The translations under genes were made by a program, and so were the position numbers. Below are positions 1 to 8,548 of a stretch of 64,000 bases of DNA, one piece after another. The stretch is from Desulfospira sp963664655 (lineage in GTDB: Bacteria > Desulfobacterota > Desulfobacteria > Desulfobacterales > Desulfobacteraceae), in NCBI GenBank assembly GCA_963664655.2, contig OY761554.1:992001-1056000 (forward strand), written 5' to 3'. The stretch's first letter is position 1; each line of letters begins with the position of its first letter. The notes beneath the pieces are model-generated. The model was not told where the DNA came from. It ran no database searches and saw only the letters and a program-made list of their open reading frames with translations.

Positions 1-241
1 TCACGGAGAGCAGTGAAAATACGCCCGACCGTCTGAGAATCGCCACAATAGACATCATGCCCAGCAACAGCATAATGGTTTCAAAATCAATCATGGCGGT
101 TGCCTCATGTTCCCCCACAACGTGGAGAATCAGCAGAACCATGACACCGAGCAACGCCGCTACCGCCTTGTTAACCAGCTCAAAGGTGATGGCGGCATAT
201 ACTGCCAGAAACACAAGAATTGGAATTAAAGCGCCTTCCAT
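1..241 (-). CDS. Ion transporter superfamily permease (ArsB/NhaD/SLC13-like), N-terminal part
   Basis: Reading leftwards from an ATG at 241, an open frame runs off the window edge, so only about 80 N-terminal residues are present. It begins MEGALIPILVFLAVYAAITF and continues with strongly hydrophobic segments, then a short EHEATAMIDFETI loop and LLLGMMSIVAILRRSGVF. This layout is typical of the first helices of ArsB/NhaD/CitM-type permeases. The substrate (Na+/H+, arsenite or dicarboxylate) cannot be told from this fragment. An AAGGA element lies about 13 bases before the ATG. The frame stays open further upstream to a TTG at 319, so the start is uncertain. Confidence 0.7.
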   Translation of the reverse strand, partial: MEGALIPILVFLAVYAAITFELVNKAVAALLGVMVLLILHVVGEHEATAMIDFETIMLLLGMMSIVAILRRSGVFSLLSV

Positions 242-723
242 AATAAAAATCACATCCTTTTGCAGTGTCCGGATGGCTGCGCGCTTTAAGTCCGTACGTG
301 TTGCGTTCCTTAACCCCAATGGAATTTAAGGAGACGTAATGCTTCTGCTTCGAGTAATTTTCAGGGATGGCCCCGATTGCTCAAAGAGAACCCGTGATAC
401 AGCAATTAATGAGATAAGCTAAACAGCTATCGCTCTAATTAACAAGCACACAAATCCAGGACAAGTTCCTCATTTAATGCCTTCTCGGTCCTTTTACAAT
501 CGGCGTAGGTCGGTTGATCCGGGAGGGAGAGACTTCCAACTATTTCAAACGTTTCCAAACTTTCTTACCGGGTGCGATTATTAGCACTGGTTCAAAAAAA
601 AAACAATATTTTATTTGGTTTTCAACTGTAAAAAATCAACTTATCGTATGGATAACCTGTTGTTTTCATAATTAATCGCCTCTGTTTCCAGAGAATTTAA
701 CAACCGCATTTTTTTTTGCCTTT
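242..723. other. Intergenic region, AT-rich, no convincing gene
   Basis: About 480 bases separate the permease start from the 3' end of the HAD gene. The stretch is AT-rich, with an A run near 594-602. A 27-codon frame at 339-422 follows an AAGGAG but resembles nothing known. The upstream promoter of the permease should lie here, but no near-consensus -35/-10 pair was recognised. Confidence 0.5.
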
Positions 724-1380
724 TTACGAAAAAATTTTTTCAAGGGCGGCTTTGAGGCCCCGGCAGTCCGGCAGAACCCGGGTGCCTTTGGGAAAATCCA
801 CTTCGCCCTGGATCCCGATAAAATGAAGCCCGGTCCGCCTGGCCGCATCTTGATCCGTAAGGGCGTCTCCAATAAACAGGCATTGGCCGGGCGCCAGGTG
901 GTATGCGGCCAAAAGCCTTTGGATATGGGCCGGTTTTCTGACCGGAGAGCCCAGGATTTCCGTAAAACAGGCCCTCATGTTTCTTTGCTCAAGGACATAT
1001 TTCAGCTCCGGTTCCGGGGTGCCTGAAATAACAAAAACCGGAACCCTGCCGGAGTACTCGGTCAAAAATTGCCTGGCCCCTTTTATCCAGGGGGCGTCGA
1101 TGACCTTTTGGACCACCAGATCGGAATACCGGGCAGCCCATCGCTTAACCTGGCTTTCGGTCAGGGGCGTGCCGATAATGGTTTCATGGGCGTACCGGAT
1201 TTTATCCACCCGGCTGATTCCGCCGTTGAGCCGGTGATGATGCACCACCTGGGCTATCACGTCATCGGGGAATTCTTTGAACAGAATCTCAAATGCCCGG
1301 GTTTTGATGCGGGTGGAATCTGCCAGAACCCCGTCAAAGTCGAAGAAAAGCGCTTTAAGGCATTGGGCTGAGTTCATCAT
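724..1380 (-). CDS. HAD-superfamily hydrolase (phosphoglycolate phosphatase-like)
   Basis: This 218-residue protein has all HAD motifs. Motif I is DFDGVLADS with nucleophile D14 and acid D16. Motif II is VISGTPEPE (S119). The conserved lysine is K149, and motif IV is GDALTDQD (D172, D176). The helical insert between motifs I and II is a C1-type cap, as in phosphoglycolate phosphatase and beta-phosphoglucomutase. It should be a cytosolic, Mg-dependent phosphatase of small phosphorylated metabolites; the substrate is unknown. It is transcribed divergently from hypC with about 160 bases between them, and no functional link to the hyp genes is evident. Two ATGs (1380 and 1377) could serve as start. 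Confidence 0.85.
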   Translation of the reverse strand: MMNSAQCLKALFFDFDGVLADSTRIKTRAFEILFKEFPDDVIAQVVHHHRLNGGISRVDKIRYAHETIIGTPLTESQVKRWAARYSDLVVQKVIDAPWIKGARQFLTEYSGRVPVFVISGTPEPELKYVLEQRNMRACFTEILGSPVRKPAHIQRLLAAYHLAPGQCLFIGDALTDQDAARRTGLHFIGIQGEVDFPKGTRVLPDCRGLKAALEKIFS

Positions 1381-1542
1381 AGGCCTTTTTTAAGAAAATA
1401 AATCGTTGGATTGGTGTATGCCACGGCATATTTAATCCTTTGTACAAAATAATGCCAGCAATTCAAATATTTTTTCATTGTTCTTCCGGTTTGGTGTGTT
1501 ATATTTTCAATTTAAATTAAAAAAAACAAATAGGAATTTCCA

Positions 1543-1785
1543 ATGTGTCTGGCCGTACCCTCAAAAATAATCGAAATTAACGACAAGGTTGCCAGGGTCG
1601 ACGTGGACGGCGTGATCCGGGAGACCAGCCTTATGCTCCTGGACGATGCCAAAATCGGAGACTATGTGATCGTTCATGCCGGGTTTGCCATATCCAGGGT
1701 GGATGAACAGGCGGCCCTTCAGACCCTGGAAGACATGCGAAACATCCTGGCCTGGGAGGATTCCGCTGGCTCCGGGGAAAACTGA
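1543..1785 (+). CDS. hypC: [NiFe]-hydrogenase maturation chaperone HypC
   Basis: The 80-residue protein opens with MCLAVPSKIIEI, the HypC/HupF signature. Cys2 is exposed after Met removal; in this family it binds the Fe(CN)2CO moiety and the large-subunit precursor. The length matches the family (75-100 residues). HypC works with HypD to build the iron ligand set and deliver it to the hydrogenase large subunit in the cytoplasm. It is the first gene of a hypC-hypF-hypD-hypE run on the plus strand; hypF starts 30 bases downstream. No hydrogenase structural gene is in the window. Confidence 0.95.
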   Translation: MCLAVPSKIIEINDKVARVDVDGVIRETSLMLLDDAKIGDYVIVHAGFAISRVDEQAALQTLEDMRNILAWEDSAGSGEN

Positions 1786-1815
1786 TTTTCAACCGGGGGG
1801 CCTGAAACCGCTGCC

Positions 1816-4164
1816 ATGGACATAGCCGCCGAAAAAATACAGATCAGCGGCGTGGTCCAGGGCGTCGGGTTCCGTCCCTTTTTATACGGCCTTGCCCAAA
1901 CCCATGGCCTTGCCGGCCAGGTAACCAACACGGGCCGGGGTGTGGAAACCCTGGTGGAAGGCCCTTTGCCGGCCATTGAAAACTTCATCCGGGACATTAC
2001 TGAAAAAAAGCCCCTCCTGGCCCGGATTGACCATATCTCCCATGAGAAGATCCGCCCGGCCGGGTTTGATCAATACACCATTGTTCAAAGCCAGAATGGC
2101 CAGCCCCGCACCACGTTGATCTCCCCGGATGTCTGCACCTGTGCCGACTGTCTTGCCGAAATGAAAAACCCCGCAGACCGGCGCTTTGAATATCCTTTCA
2201 TCAACTGCACCAACTGCGGCCCGCGCTTTACCATTATCCGGGACATCCCCTATGACCGGCCCATGACCTCCATGCACCGGTTTGCCCTGTGCGATGACTG
2301 CCGAAAAGAGTATGAAAACCCCATGGACAGAAGGTTCCATGCCCAGCCCAATGCCTGCCCGGTCTGCGGCCCCCGGGTGTTTTTAACGGACCATCAGGGA
2401 CAGGAAATTCCTGTTTCAGCGAATGGGGACCACACCACCCCTTCCGGGGCCGTCATTGCCAGGGCCGGGGAACTCCTTGCCCAGGGCCATATCCTGGGGA
2501 TCAAGGGGCTGGGCGGATTTCACCTGGCCGCGGATGCCGCCAGCCACAGGGCCGTCAACGCCTTGCGGGAAAAAAAGAACCGACCCCATAAACCCTTCGC
2601 CCTGATGGCCCGGTCTGTCGCAGACCTGTCCGCCCATGTCCATATCTCGCCAAAAGAAGAATCGCTTATAGAATCCTTTCACCGGCCCATTGTGCTGCTG
2701 GAAAAAAAGAGCCGCCCGGAAAAAGGGGGCCTGTCTTCGGCCCTGGCCCCCCGGAACACCTGCCTTGGGGTTATGCTGGCCTATACCCCGCTGCATTTTC
2801 TGCTCCTTGAAAAAGGGCCCCCCATCCTGGTCATGACCTCGGGAAACCGGTCCGGGGAGCCTTTGTCCATTGACAATGGCGATGCCATAGACGCCTTTTC
2901 CCATATGGCCGGTTATTTTTTGCTCCATGACCGGGACATCTATTTCAGGGCCGACGATTCCATTGTCCGGGTTCAGGCCGGACAGCCAAGGTTTCTCAGA
3001 AGATCCAGGGGATATGCCCCTTTGCCGGTGGAATTTGGCAGCGATACCGATCCTGACCGGGAGCAGCCCTCGATTCTGGGGTGCGGGGCAGGGTTGAAAA
3101 ATACGGTCTGCCTGACCCGGGGCACATCGGCCTTTTTAAGCCAGCATATCGGGGACCTGGAAAACCGGAAGGTCACCGATTATTATGTCCAGACCATTGA
3201 CCATTTAAAAAAAATAATGGATATAGAGCCGGTTCTCATGGCCCATGACATGCACCCGGGGTACTTTTCCACCCGGTATGCAAAAAATGCCGCCGCACAG
3301 GGGATAAGGCTTGAGCCGGTTCAGCACCACCACGCCCATGCCGTTTCCTGCATGGCTGAAAACCATCTGAACGGCAAGGTCATGGCCCTTACCCTGGACG
3401 GAACCGGGTACGGCAGTGACGGCCATATCTGGGGCGGGGAAATCCTGGCCTGCACCCGGAAAGAATTCTCCCGGAAGGCCCACCTGTCCTATATTCAAAT
3501 GCCCGGGGGAGATGCGGCGGTGCGGCAGCCCTGGCGCATGGCCGCCTCGGTCCTGTTTCAGGCCTTTGGGAGATCCTTTCTGGAATTGGATCTTCCATAC
3601 ATTAAAGACATGGATCCCAAAAATCTGGCGTTCATCTGCCGCATGATGGAAAAACAGGTGAATTCTCCGCTGACCTCCAGTGCCGGCCGGCTGTTTGATG
3701 CGGTCTCCTCCCTTATGGGGATCCGCCATGCCGTCACCCATGAAGGCCAGGCCGCCATGGAGCTCGAAGCGGCAGCGTCGGGGGCAAAGGCCGCCATTTC
3801 CTACGAATATGCCCTGGAGCCTGACGGCAATGAAGTTGAAATCAACCTGCTGCCCTGTATCCGGCAGATGGTTCAAGACCTGGTCCAGAAACGTCCCAAA
3901 GCCGATATCAGTGCGGGATTTCATGAAACCCTGGTTCAGGCTTTTGTAAAGACGGCCCGCAGCATCCGGCTTGACACCGGGCTCGACCGGGTGGTGCTGT
4001 CCGGCGGGGTGTTCAACAACAACCTTATCCTGGCCCGGACCCAAAGACTGCTTGAAGAAAACGGACTGACGGTTTATACCCATACCAGGGTGCCCTGCGG
4101 GGACGGGGGGATCTGCCTGGGCCAGGTGGCCGCGGCGTTGGAAAGGATGAGGGATGAAGGATGA
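1816..4164 (+). CDS. hypF: Carbamoyltransferase HypF
   Basis: This 782-residue protein has the complete HypF architecture. It has an N-terminal acylphosphatase domain (GVVQGVGFRPF, about residues 12-22). Zinc-finger pairs follow, with C109/C112 and C131/C134 and further CxxC pairs near 156 and 181. Next comes a YrdC-like carbamoyl-adenylate domain (about 205-390) and a C-terminal Kae1-like domain with QHHHAHAVSCMAE and DGTGYGSDGHIWGGE. HypF uses carbamoyl phosphate and ATP to carbamoylate the C-terminal cysteine of HypE, the precursor of the cyanide ligands of [NiFe] hydrogenase. The length is normal for the family and no motif is missing. Confidence 0.96.
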   Translation: MDIAAEKIQISGVVQGVGFRPFLYGLAQTHGLAGQVTNTGRGVETLVEGPLPAIENFIRDITEKKPLLARIDHISHEKIRPAGFDQYTIVQSQNGQPRTTLISPDVCTCADCLAEMKNPADRRFEYPFINCTNCGPRFTIIRDIPYDRPMTSMHRFALCDDCRKEYENPMDRRFHAQPNACPVCGPRVFLTDHQGQEIPVSANGDHTTPSGAVIARAGELLAQGHILGIKGLGGFHLAADAASHRAVNALREKKNRPHKPFALMARSVADLSAHVHISPKEESLIESFHRPIVLLEKKSRPEKGGLSSALAPRNTCLGVMLAYTPLHFLLLEKGPPILVMTSGNRSGEPLSIDNGDAIDAFSHMAGYFLLHDRDIYFRADDSIVRVQAGQPRFLRRSRGYAPLPVEFGSDTDPDREQPSILGCGAGLKNTVCLTRGTSAFLSQHIGDLENRKVTDYYVQTIDHLKKIMDIEPVLMAHDMHPGYFSTRYAKNAAAQGIRLEPVQHHHAHAVSCMAENHLNGKVMALTLDGTGYGSDGHIWGGEILACTRKEFSRKAHLSYIQMPGGDAAVRQPWRMAASVLFQAFGRSFLELDLPYIKDMDPKNLAFICRMMEKQVNSPLTSSAGRLFDAVSSLMGIRHAVTHEGQAAMELEAAASGAKAAISYEYALEPDGNEVEINLLPCIRQMVQDLVQKRPKADISAGFHETLVQAFVKTARSIRLDTGLDRVVLSGGVFNNNLILARTQRLLEENGLTVYTHTRVPCGDGGICLGQVAAALERMRDEG

Positions 4165-4193
4165 AAAGAGCCAGATAGCTTAAGGAGCTTGCG

Positions 4194-5282
4194 TTGGGAT
4201 TGAAATATGTTGAAGAATACCGGGATGGGGCGCTGGCCAGGGGGCTGATCCGGGCCATTAATGAGGAAAGCACCAAAAGGGTGCGGCTCATGGAGGTGTG
4301 CGGGACCCATACCATGTCCATTTTCCGGCATGGCATCCGAAGCGTTCTGCCGCCGGGCATCACCCTCTTGTCCGGTCCGGGATGTCCGGTCTGCGTGACC
4401 GCCCAGAAAGACATCGACGCTTTTGTGGCCTTTTCAAGAAAAGAAAACCTTATTGTGACCACCTTCGGGGATCTGATGCGGGTGCCGGGGTCCGGGTCCA
4501 CCCTGGCAAAAGAAAACGCATCAGGGGCAGATGTCAGAATGGTTTACTCCATATTCGATGCCCTTGAGATTGCCAAAACCAATCCAGGTAAAGAGGTGGT
4601 GTTCTGTGCCGTTGGGTTTGAAACCACCATCCCCACCATTGCCGCCGGCATCCTCGGGGCCATGGATCAGGGGGTAAAGAACTTTTCCATCTATTCGGCC
4701 AATAAGCTGACCCCGCCGGCCCTGGCCGCGCTCATGGAAACCGACGGGGTTAACATTGACGGGTTTATCCTGCCCGGCCATGTTTCGGTGATCACCGGGA
4801 CAACGGCCTATCTGCCCGTATTTGAGAAATACCACATTCCCTCGGTCATTGCCGGATTTGAGCCCGTGGATATCTTAAAAGCCGTCCACATGCTGGTCCG
4901 CCAGAATGAAACCGGCACACCGGCCCTGGAAAACGCCTATGCCCGGGCCGTGGCCGAAGACGGGAATGCCAAGGCTAGAAGCATCATGGACCAGGTGTTT
5001 GAGGTCTGTGACGCTTCCTGGCGGGGAATCGGCCATATCCCCCGAAGCGGCATGAAACTCAAACCGGAATTTAACGCCTTTAATGCCGCCTTGAAATTTG
5101 ATATGGACCTGCCCGACGTTCCCGAACCCAAAGGGTGTGCCTGCGGTGACATCCTCATGGGACTGAAAACACCTGAGGCCTGCGCCCTGTACAAAAAAGC
5201 GTGTACGCCCATGCATCCGGTGGGGCCGTGTATGGTGTCCAGTGAAGGGGCATGTGCGGCATACTATAAATATAGTGTTTGA
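4194..5282 (+). CDS. hypD: [NiFe]-hydrogenase maturation Fe-S protein HypD
   Basis: HypD is the scaffold on which Fe(CN)2CO is assembled with HypC. The 362-residue product contains the family signatures CGTHTMSIFRHGIRS and GPGCPVCVT, followed by a C-terminal cysteine-rich [4Fe-4S] region (GCACGDILMG, CALYKKACTPMHP, GPCMVSSEGACAAYYKY). The start is a TTG at 4194, chosen because AAGGAG at 4182-4187 lies six bases upstream and no in-frame ATG lies near the conserved N-terminus. It follows hypF by 29 bases and precedes hypE by 172 bases; that gap holds a palindromic repeat element. Confidence 0.95.
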   Translation: MGLKYVEEYRDGALARGLIRAINEESTKRVRLMEVCGTHTMSIFRHGIRSVLPPGITLLSGPGCPVCVTAQKDIDAFVAFSRKENLIVTTFGDLMRVPGSGSTLAKENASGADVRMVYSIFDALEIAKTNPGKEVVFCAVGFETTIPTIAAGILGAMDQGVKNFSIYSANKLTPPALAALMETDGVNIDGFILPGHVSVITGTTAYLPVFEKYHIPSVIAGFEPVDILKAVHMLVRQNETGTPALENAYARAVAEDGNAKARSIMDQVFEVCDASWRGIGHIPRSGMKLKPEFNAFNAALKFDMDLPDVPEPKGCACGDILMGLKTPEACALYKKACTPMHPVGPCMVSSEGACAAYYKYSV

Positions 5283-5398
5283 ACGAATATTCACCCGTCT
5301 GCGGCGTTGCTTCTGACTTTTGAAATCCTCACGTACTTTAGTACGCTCCGGTTTCAAAAGTCATCGCGCCTTGCATACGGGCAAATCTTCGTCCAAAC
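5282..5398. repeat. Palindromic intergenic element between hypD and hypE
   Basis: The hypD-hypE gap is filled by an imperfect palindrome. The inner arms carry GACTTTTGAAA and TTTCAAAAGTC around CACGTACTTTAGTACGCTCC. The outer arms carry GCGGCGTTGC on the left and GCGCCTTGCATACGGGC then TCTTCGTCCAAAC on the right. A second copy with the same outer plan but a different middle lies at 51595-51715. Transcribed within the hyp operon, it would fold into a long hairpin between hypD and hypE. A regulatory role is only inferred. Confidence 0.7.
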
Positions 5399-5454
5399 AT
5401 GAGACCCGGTGTTTAAAAGATGAACCAGACAAATTGTTAAGGTTAAGACATAAA

Positions 5455-6477
5455 ATGACTGATGATAAGATATTGCTGGACCATGGGTCCGGGGGAAAGG
5501 TGTCCCATGCCATGTTTTCGGATTTGATCCTGCCGCTGTTTGACAACCCGGAACTGGCAAAGCAGGATGACGGGGCTGTCCTGGATGTCATCAAAGACTT
5601 TGGCCCGGGGCGGCTGGCCTTTTCCACGGACACCTATGTGGTGGACCCCATTTTCTTTCCCGGCGGGGACATCGGGGACCTGGCCGTTAACGGAACCGTC
5701 AATGACGTGGCCATGTGCGGGGCAGTCCCCCTGTACATCAGTACCGGCCTTATCATTGAAGAAGGGTTTTCCCGGAAAGATCTGGCCGCGGTTCTTAAAA
5801 GCATGGCCCGGGCCGCCCAAAAGGCCGGTGTTAAAATTGTGACCGGGGACACCAAGGTGGTTCCCCGGGGCAAGGCCGATAAAATTTTTATCAATACCGC
5901 CGGAATCGGGGTGATCCCGGACGGCGTGGACGTGTCCGGGGCCCAGGCCCGGCCCGGAGACCGGGTCATTGTTTCCGGGACCATTGCCGATCACGGCATC
6001 ACCATATTGTCCACCCGGGAAGGGCTGGCTTTTGATTCGGATATCACATCCGATTCCGCACCGTTGAACAAAATGGCCCAGGCCCTGATCCAGTCAGAGT
6101 GTGACGTCCATGTCCTGCGGGACCCTACCCGGGGCGGCTTGGGGACCACCCTTAATGAAATTGCCGCACAATCCGGCGTGGGAATCCTGCTCAAGGAATC
6201 TGCCCTGCCGGTCAAGGGGGCTGTCCGGGGAATCTGCGAACTTTTAGGATTTGATCCCCTTTATATTGCCAATGAAGGCAAGCTCATCGCCATTGTGCCG
6301 GAAAAAGACGCCCAGACCGCCCTTAAGATTATCCAAAAGGACGAATTCGGGGCGGATGCCGCCATTGTCGGCGAAGTGACGGACCAGGATCCGGGCCGGG
6401 TTATTCTGGAAACCGGGATCGGGGGCCGGCGGGTGGTGGACATGCTCACCGGAGAGCAGCTGCCCCGGATCTGCTGA
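5455..6477 (+). CDS. hypE: Carbamoyl dehydratase HypE
   Basis: HypE dehydrates the carbamoyl group on its C-terminal cysteine to a thiocyanate, which supplies CN to the hydrogenase iron. The frame is open upstream to 5320, but the family N-terminus begins at the ATG at 5455 (MTDDKILLDHGSGGK), giving 340 residues, the usual length. The AIR-synthase-like fold is visible as LDHGSGGK, FSTDTYVVDPIFFPGGDIG, AVNGTVNDVAMCGA and DPTRGGLGTTLNEIA. The protein ends in LPRIC, so the essential C-terminal Cys is present. hypA and hypB (nickel insertion) are not nearby. Confidence 0.95.
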   Translation: MTDDKILLDHGSGGKVSHAMFSDLILPLFDNPELAKQDDGAVLDVIKDFGPGRLAFSTDTYVVDPIFFPGGDIGDLAVNGTVNDVAMCGAVPLYISTGLIIEEGFSRKDLAAVLKSMARAAQKAGVKIVTGDTKVVPRGKADKIFINTAGIGVIPDGVDVSGAQARPGDRVIVSGTIADHGITILSTREGLAFDSDITSDSAPLNKMAQALIQSECDVHVLRDPTRGGLGTTLNEIAAQSGVGILLKESALPVKGAVRGICELLGFDPLYIANEGKLIAIVPEKDAQTALKIIQKDEFGADAAIVGEVTDQDPGRVILETGIGGRRVVDMLTGEQLPRIC

Positions 6478-6497
6478 TAAAAGGAGAACCCTGTAAT

Positions 6498-6845
6498 ATG
6501 AAAATTGAATCCTACGCCTTTGGCTCCATGGCCATTGACGGCCGGGTTTACCGGTCGGATCTGATGATCACGCCCGATGGCCGGGTTATGGACAACTGGT
6601 GGCGAAAGACCAGCCATCTGCTGATCAGGGACGATATTGCCGCCCTGATTCAGGCCGCCCCCAAAGTGATCATTGCCGGAACCGGGGCCAACGGCCTTAT
6701 GGCCATTGACCCGGCCTTATCCAGAGACCTGGCCAAAAGCCGGATTGAACTTGCGGCCCTGCCCTCTGAAAAAGCCGCAGCCCTGTTCAATGAGACCTGG
6801 CGGCCTGACGGCTCTGTAGGGGCCTGCTTTCATCTGACGTGCTGA
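6498..6845 (+). CDS. Mth938-like domain protein (DUF498 family)
   Basis: The 115-residue protein is a single Mth938/AAMDC/NDUFAF3-like domain. Visible signatures are IESYAFGSMAIDGRVYRSDL near the N-terminus and KVIIAGTGANGLMAIDP in the middle. The ATG at 6498 follows AAAGGAGAACC at a good distance. Bacterial members have no settled biochemical role; eukaryotic NDUFAF3 assists complex I assembly. Here it lies 20 bases behind hypE and is probably co-transcribed. That could hint at a role near metalloenzyme assembly, but this is inference from position only. Confidence 0.85.
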   Translation: MKIESYAFGSMAIDGRVYRSDLMITPDGRVMDNWWRKTSHLLIRDDIAALIQAAPKVIIAGTGANGLMAIDPALSRDLAKSRIELAALPSEKAAALFNETWRPDGSVGACFHLTC

Positions 6846-6847
6846 AT

Positions 6848-6884
6848 AATGGGATATGGGACCTGGGGACTTGGGATATTCGGA
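6848..6884. repeat. Degenerate 7-bp repeat (GGGATAT / GGGACCT type)
   Basis: Directly after the Mth938-like gene the sequence repeats with a 7-base period (GGGATAT, GGGACCT, GGGGACT, TGGGATA). It is a small example of the heptad repeats found elsewhere in the window. Confidence 0.45.
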
Positions 6885-6925
6885 AAGGGTAACCGAAAAG
6901 CAACCCAGTGCCACACGCCGGAAAG

Positions 6926-7615
6926 TTATTTTTTTATTCTACTTATTCCGAATAAACATAGCAACCCTGAGGACAGAAGCAAAAGCGCTGACGGCACCGG
7001 GACCGGATAATATTCAAAGGATGAAATGTTTGCCGAAATCGATATATACCAAATCATATCAGACATGGAAGGATCATAAAATGTTAATCCCATATATCCC
7101 GAAAAATTGGAGTAATCAAGGGTGTCGGGGATAATGCCGTCATCTGAAAACGCGTTTCCACCGGCATCGCCAAAAGATAGTAACGCACTTTGTCTGTAAA
7201 GATAACATCCGTTTACATCATCGCCCGTCATTGATTCGGCAGGGAGGCTTATTCTATACCAGTCGGCATATGCGCTGTGGTTGTCATAAAGGGTAATAAG
7301 GCTTTCCCCGGTGCCGGCAGCAGAGTAATAATCCCCGATTGTAATTGTGAGTGAAGTTATGGCATCAACATAGCTCGCTTTGCCCGGATCATCCGGATAC
7401 CAATCTACTGATGTTGATTCAACTGTATACTCAAGATGGTACAGGTCTCTTGTAGAAAAGGTTCCTGACAATTCAGTAGGAACATAATCAAGGTACCCTT
7501 CAATAATAAATTTAACTGGGGTAGCTTCAACATAAACAGTCGTATTGCAAATAAGAATTGCTGAACAGATGAATAAAAATTTCAGTTTGTTTTTTAATAA
7601 AGCAATGAATATCAT
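6926..7615 (-). CDS. VPVP-type PEP-CTERM exported protein, copy 1
   Basis: The 229-residue protein has an N-terminal signal peptide (basic KNKLK then FLFICSAILICNTTV) and a C-terminal sorting tail. The tail is VPVPSALLLLSSGLLCLFG followed by ISRIKK: a short motif, one hydrophobic helix and a basic end. That tripartite tail marks substrates of exosortase-type surface sorting. The middle (about residues 35-200) is rich in D, S, Y and T and matches no family I recognise. The start follows GAGGTGAG seven bases upstream. It is 889 bases from a close paralogue at 7815-8504, so the pair arose by tandem duplication. No exosortase gene is in the window. Confidence 0.8.
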   Translation of the reverse strand: MIFIALLKNKLKFLFICSAILICNTTVYVEATPVKFIIEGYLDYVPTELSGTFSTRDLYHLEYTVESTSVDWYPDDPGKASYVDAITSLTITIGDYYSAAGTGESLITLYDNHSAYADWYRISLPAESMTGDDVNGCYLYRQSALLSFGDAGGNAFSDDGIIPDTLDYSNFSGYMGLTFYDPSMSDMIWYISISANISSFEYYPVPVPSALLLLSSGLLCLFGISRIKK

Positions 7616-7814
7616 TTGCTCACCTCGTTATATTTGTTGGGTGGGGTTTCGTTGGATAAATATATCTTATCAATAAACCGAAAAGTTCGCATTCTGTTCA
7701 ATTCTAATATCACGAGATATTTTAAAACGGGGGCAGGTATCTCAAATAATCTTGACCCTGACCGGCTTTCGGAAAGGATAACCGAAAAGCAATCCAGTGC
7801 CACACGCCGGAAAG

Positions 7815-8504
7815 TTATTTTTTTATTCTATTTATCCCGAATAGACCTGCCAGCCCTGAGGACAGAAGCAAAAGCGCTGACGGGACCGGGACCGGATAAT
7901 ATTCAAAGGACGAAATGTTTGCCGAAAGCGATATATACCAACTCATATCAGATTTAGAGGGATCATAAAATGTCAATCCCATATATCCCGAAAAATTGGA
8001 GTAATCCAGGGTTCTGGGGATAATGTCGTCATCAGAAAATGCATTTCCATCAGCATCGCCAAAGGATAGTAACGGACCTTGATTATAAAGATAACAACCA
8101 TTTACATCATCGCCCGTCATTGATTCGGCAGGGAGGCTTATTCTATACCAGTCGGCATATGTGCTGTGGTTATCATAAAGGGTAATAAGGCTTTCCCCGG
8201 TGCCGGCAGCAGTGTAATAATCCCCGATTGTAATTGTAAGTGAAGTTATGGCATCAACAAAAATTGATCTGTTGGGATCATCCGGATACCCATCTGCTGC
8301 TGTTGAGTCAATTGTATACTCAAGATGGTAGAGGTCTCCTTTCGAAAAGGTTCCTGACAGTTCAGAAGTTACATAATCAAGGTATCCCTCAACAATAAAT
8401 TTAAACGGTGCGGCATCAACACAAACAGCCGTATTGCAAATAAGAATAATTGAACAGATGAATAAAAATTTCAGTTTGTTTTTTAAGAACGCAATGAATT
8501 TCAT
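7815..8504 (-). CDS. VPVP-type PEP-CTERM exported protein, copy 2
   Basis: This 229-residue paralogue of the gene at 6926-7615 is identical over long stretches (for example TSLTITIGDYY and GTGESLITLYDNHS). It differs mainly at residues 30-75 and in the segment after NGCYLY. The signal peptide and the tail VPVPSALLLLSSGLAGLFG plus INRIKK are intact. Its mRNA leader contains one copy of the 90-bp structured repeat (8549-8638), 44 bases before the start codon; copy 1 has no clear repeat. It is read divergently from the FG-GAP gene at 8750. The function is unknown; cell-surface or extracellular-matrix location is inferred from the tail. Confidence 0.8.
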   Translation of the reverse strand: MKFIAFLKNKLKFLFICSIILICNTAVCVDAAPFKFIVEGYLDYVTSELSGTFSKGDLYHLEYTIDSTAADGYPDDPNRSIFVDAITSLTITIGDYYTAAGTGESLITLYDNHSTYADWYRISLPAESMTGDDVNGCYLYNQGPLLSFGDADGNAFSDDDIIPRTLDYSNFSGYMGLTFYDPSKSDMSWYISLSANISSFEYYPVPVPSALLLLSSGLAGLFGINRIKK

Positions 8505-8548
8505 TTGCTCACCTCGTTATATTTATTGGGTATCGGTTCTCTTTATAA

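Larger units (their letters stand above)
6885..8529. repeat. Tandem duplication of a PEP-CTERM gene with its flanks
   Basis: Two units of about 760 bases (about 6885-7642 and 7769-8529) share the coding sequence, the ribosome site GAGGTGAG and the 3' flank, which contains GGTAACCGAAAAGCAACCCA in unit 1 and GATAACCGAAAAGCAATCCA in unit 2. About 120 bases between the units are not duplicated. Confidence 0.8.

Noticed and set aside
57..329. 90-codon plus-strand frame at the left edge
   Set aside because: It lies on the opposite strand of the permease gene, whose translation is clearly a membrane protein.
339..422. 27-codon frame behind an AAGGAG
   Set aside because: Too short and unlike any known protein; kept only as a note in the intergenic region.
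1400..1500. Sigma-54 promoter upstream of hypC
   Set aside because: A TGG...GGC pair is visible but its spacing is one base off the -24/-12 rule.
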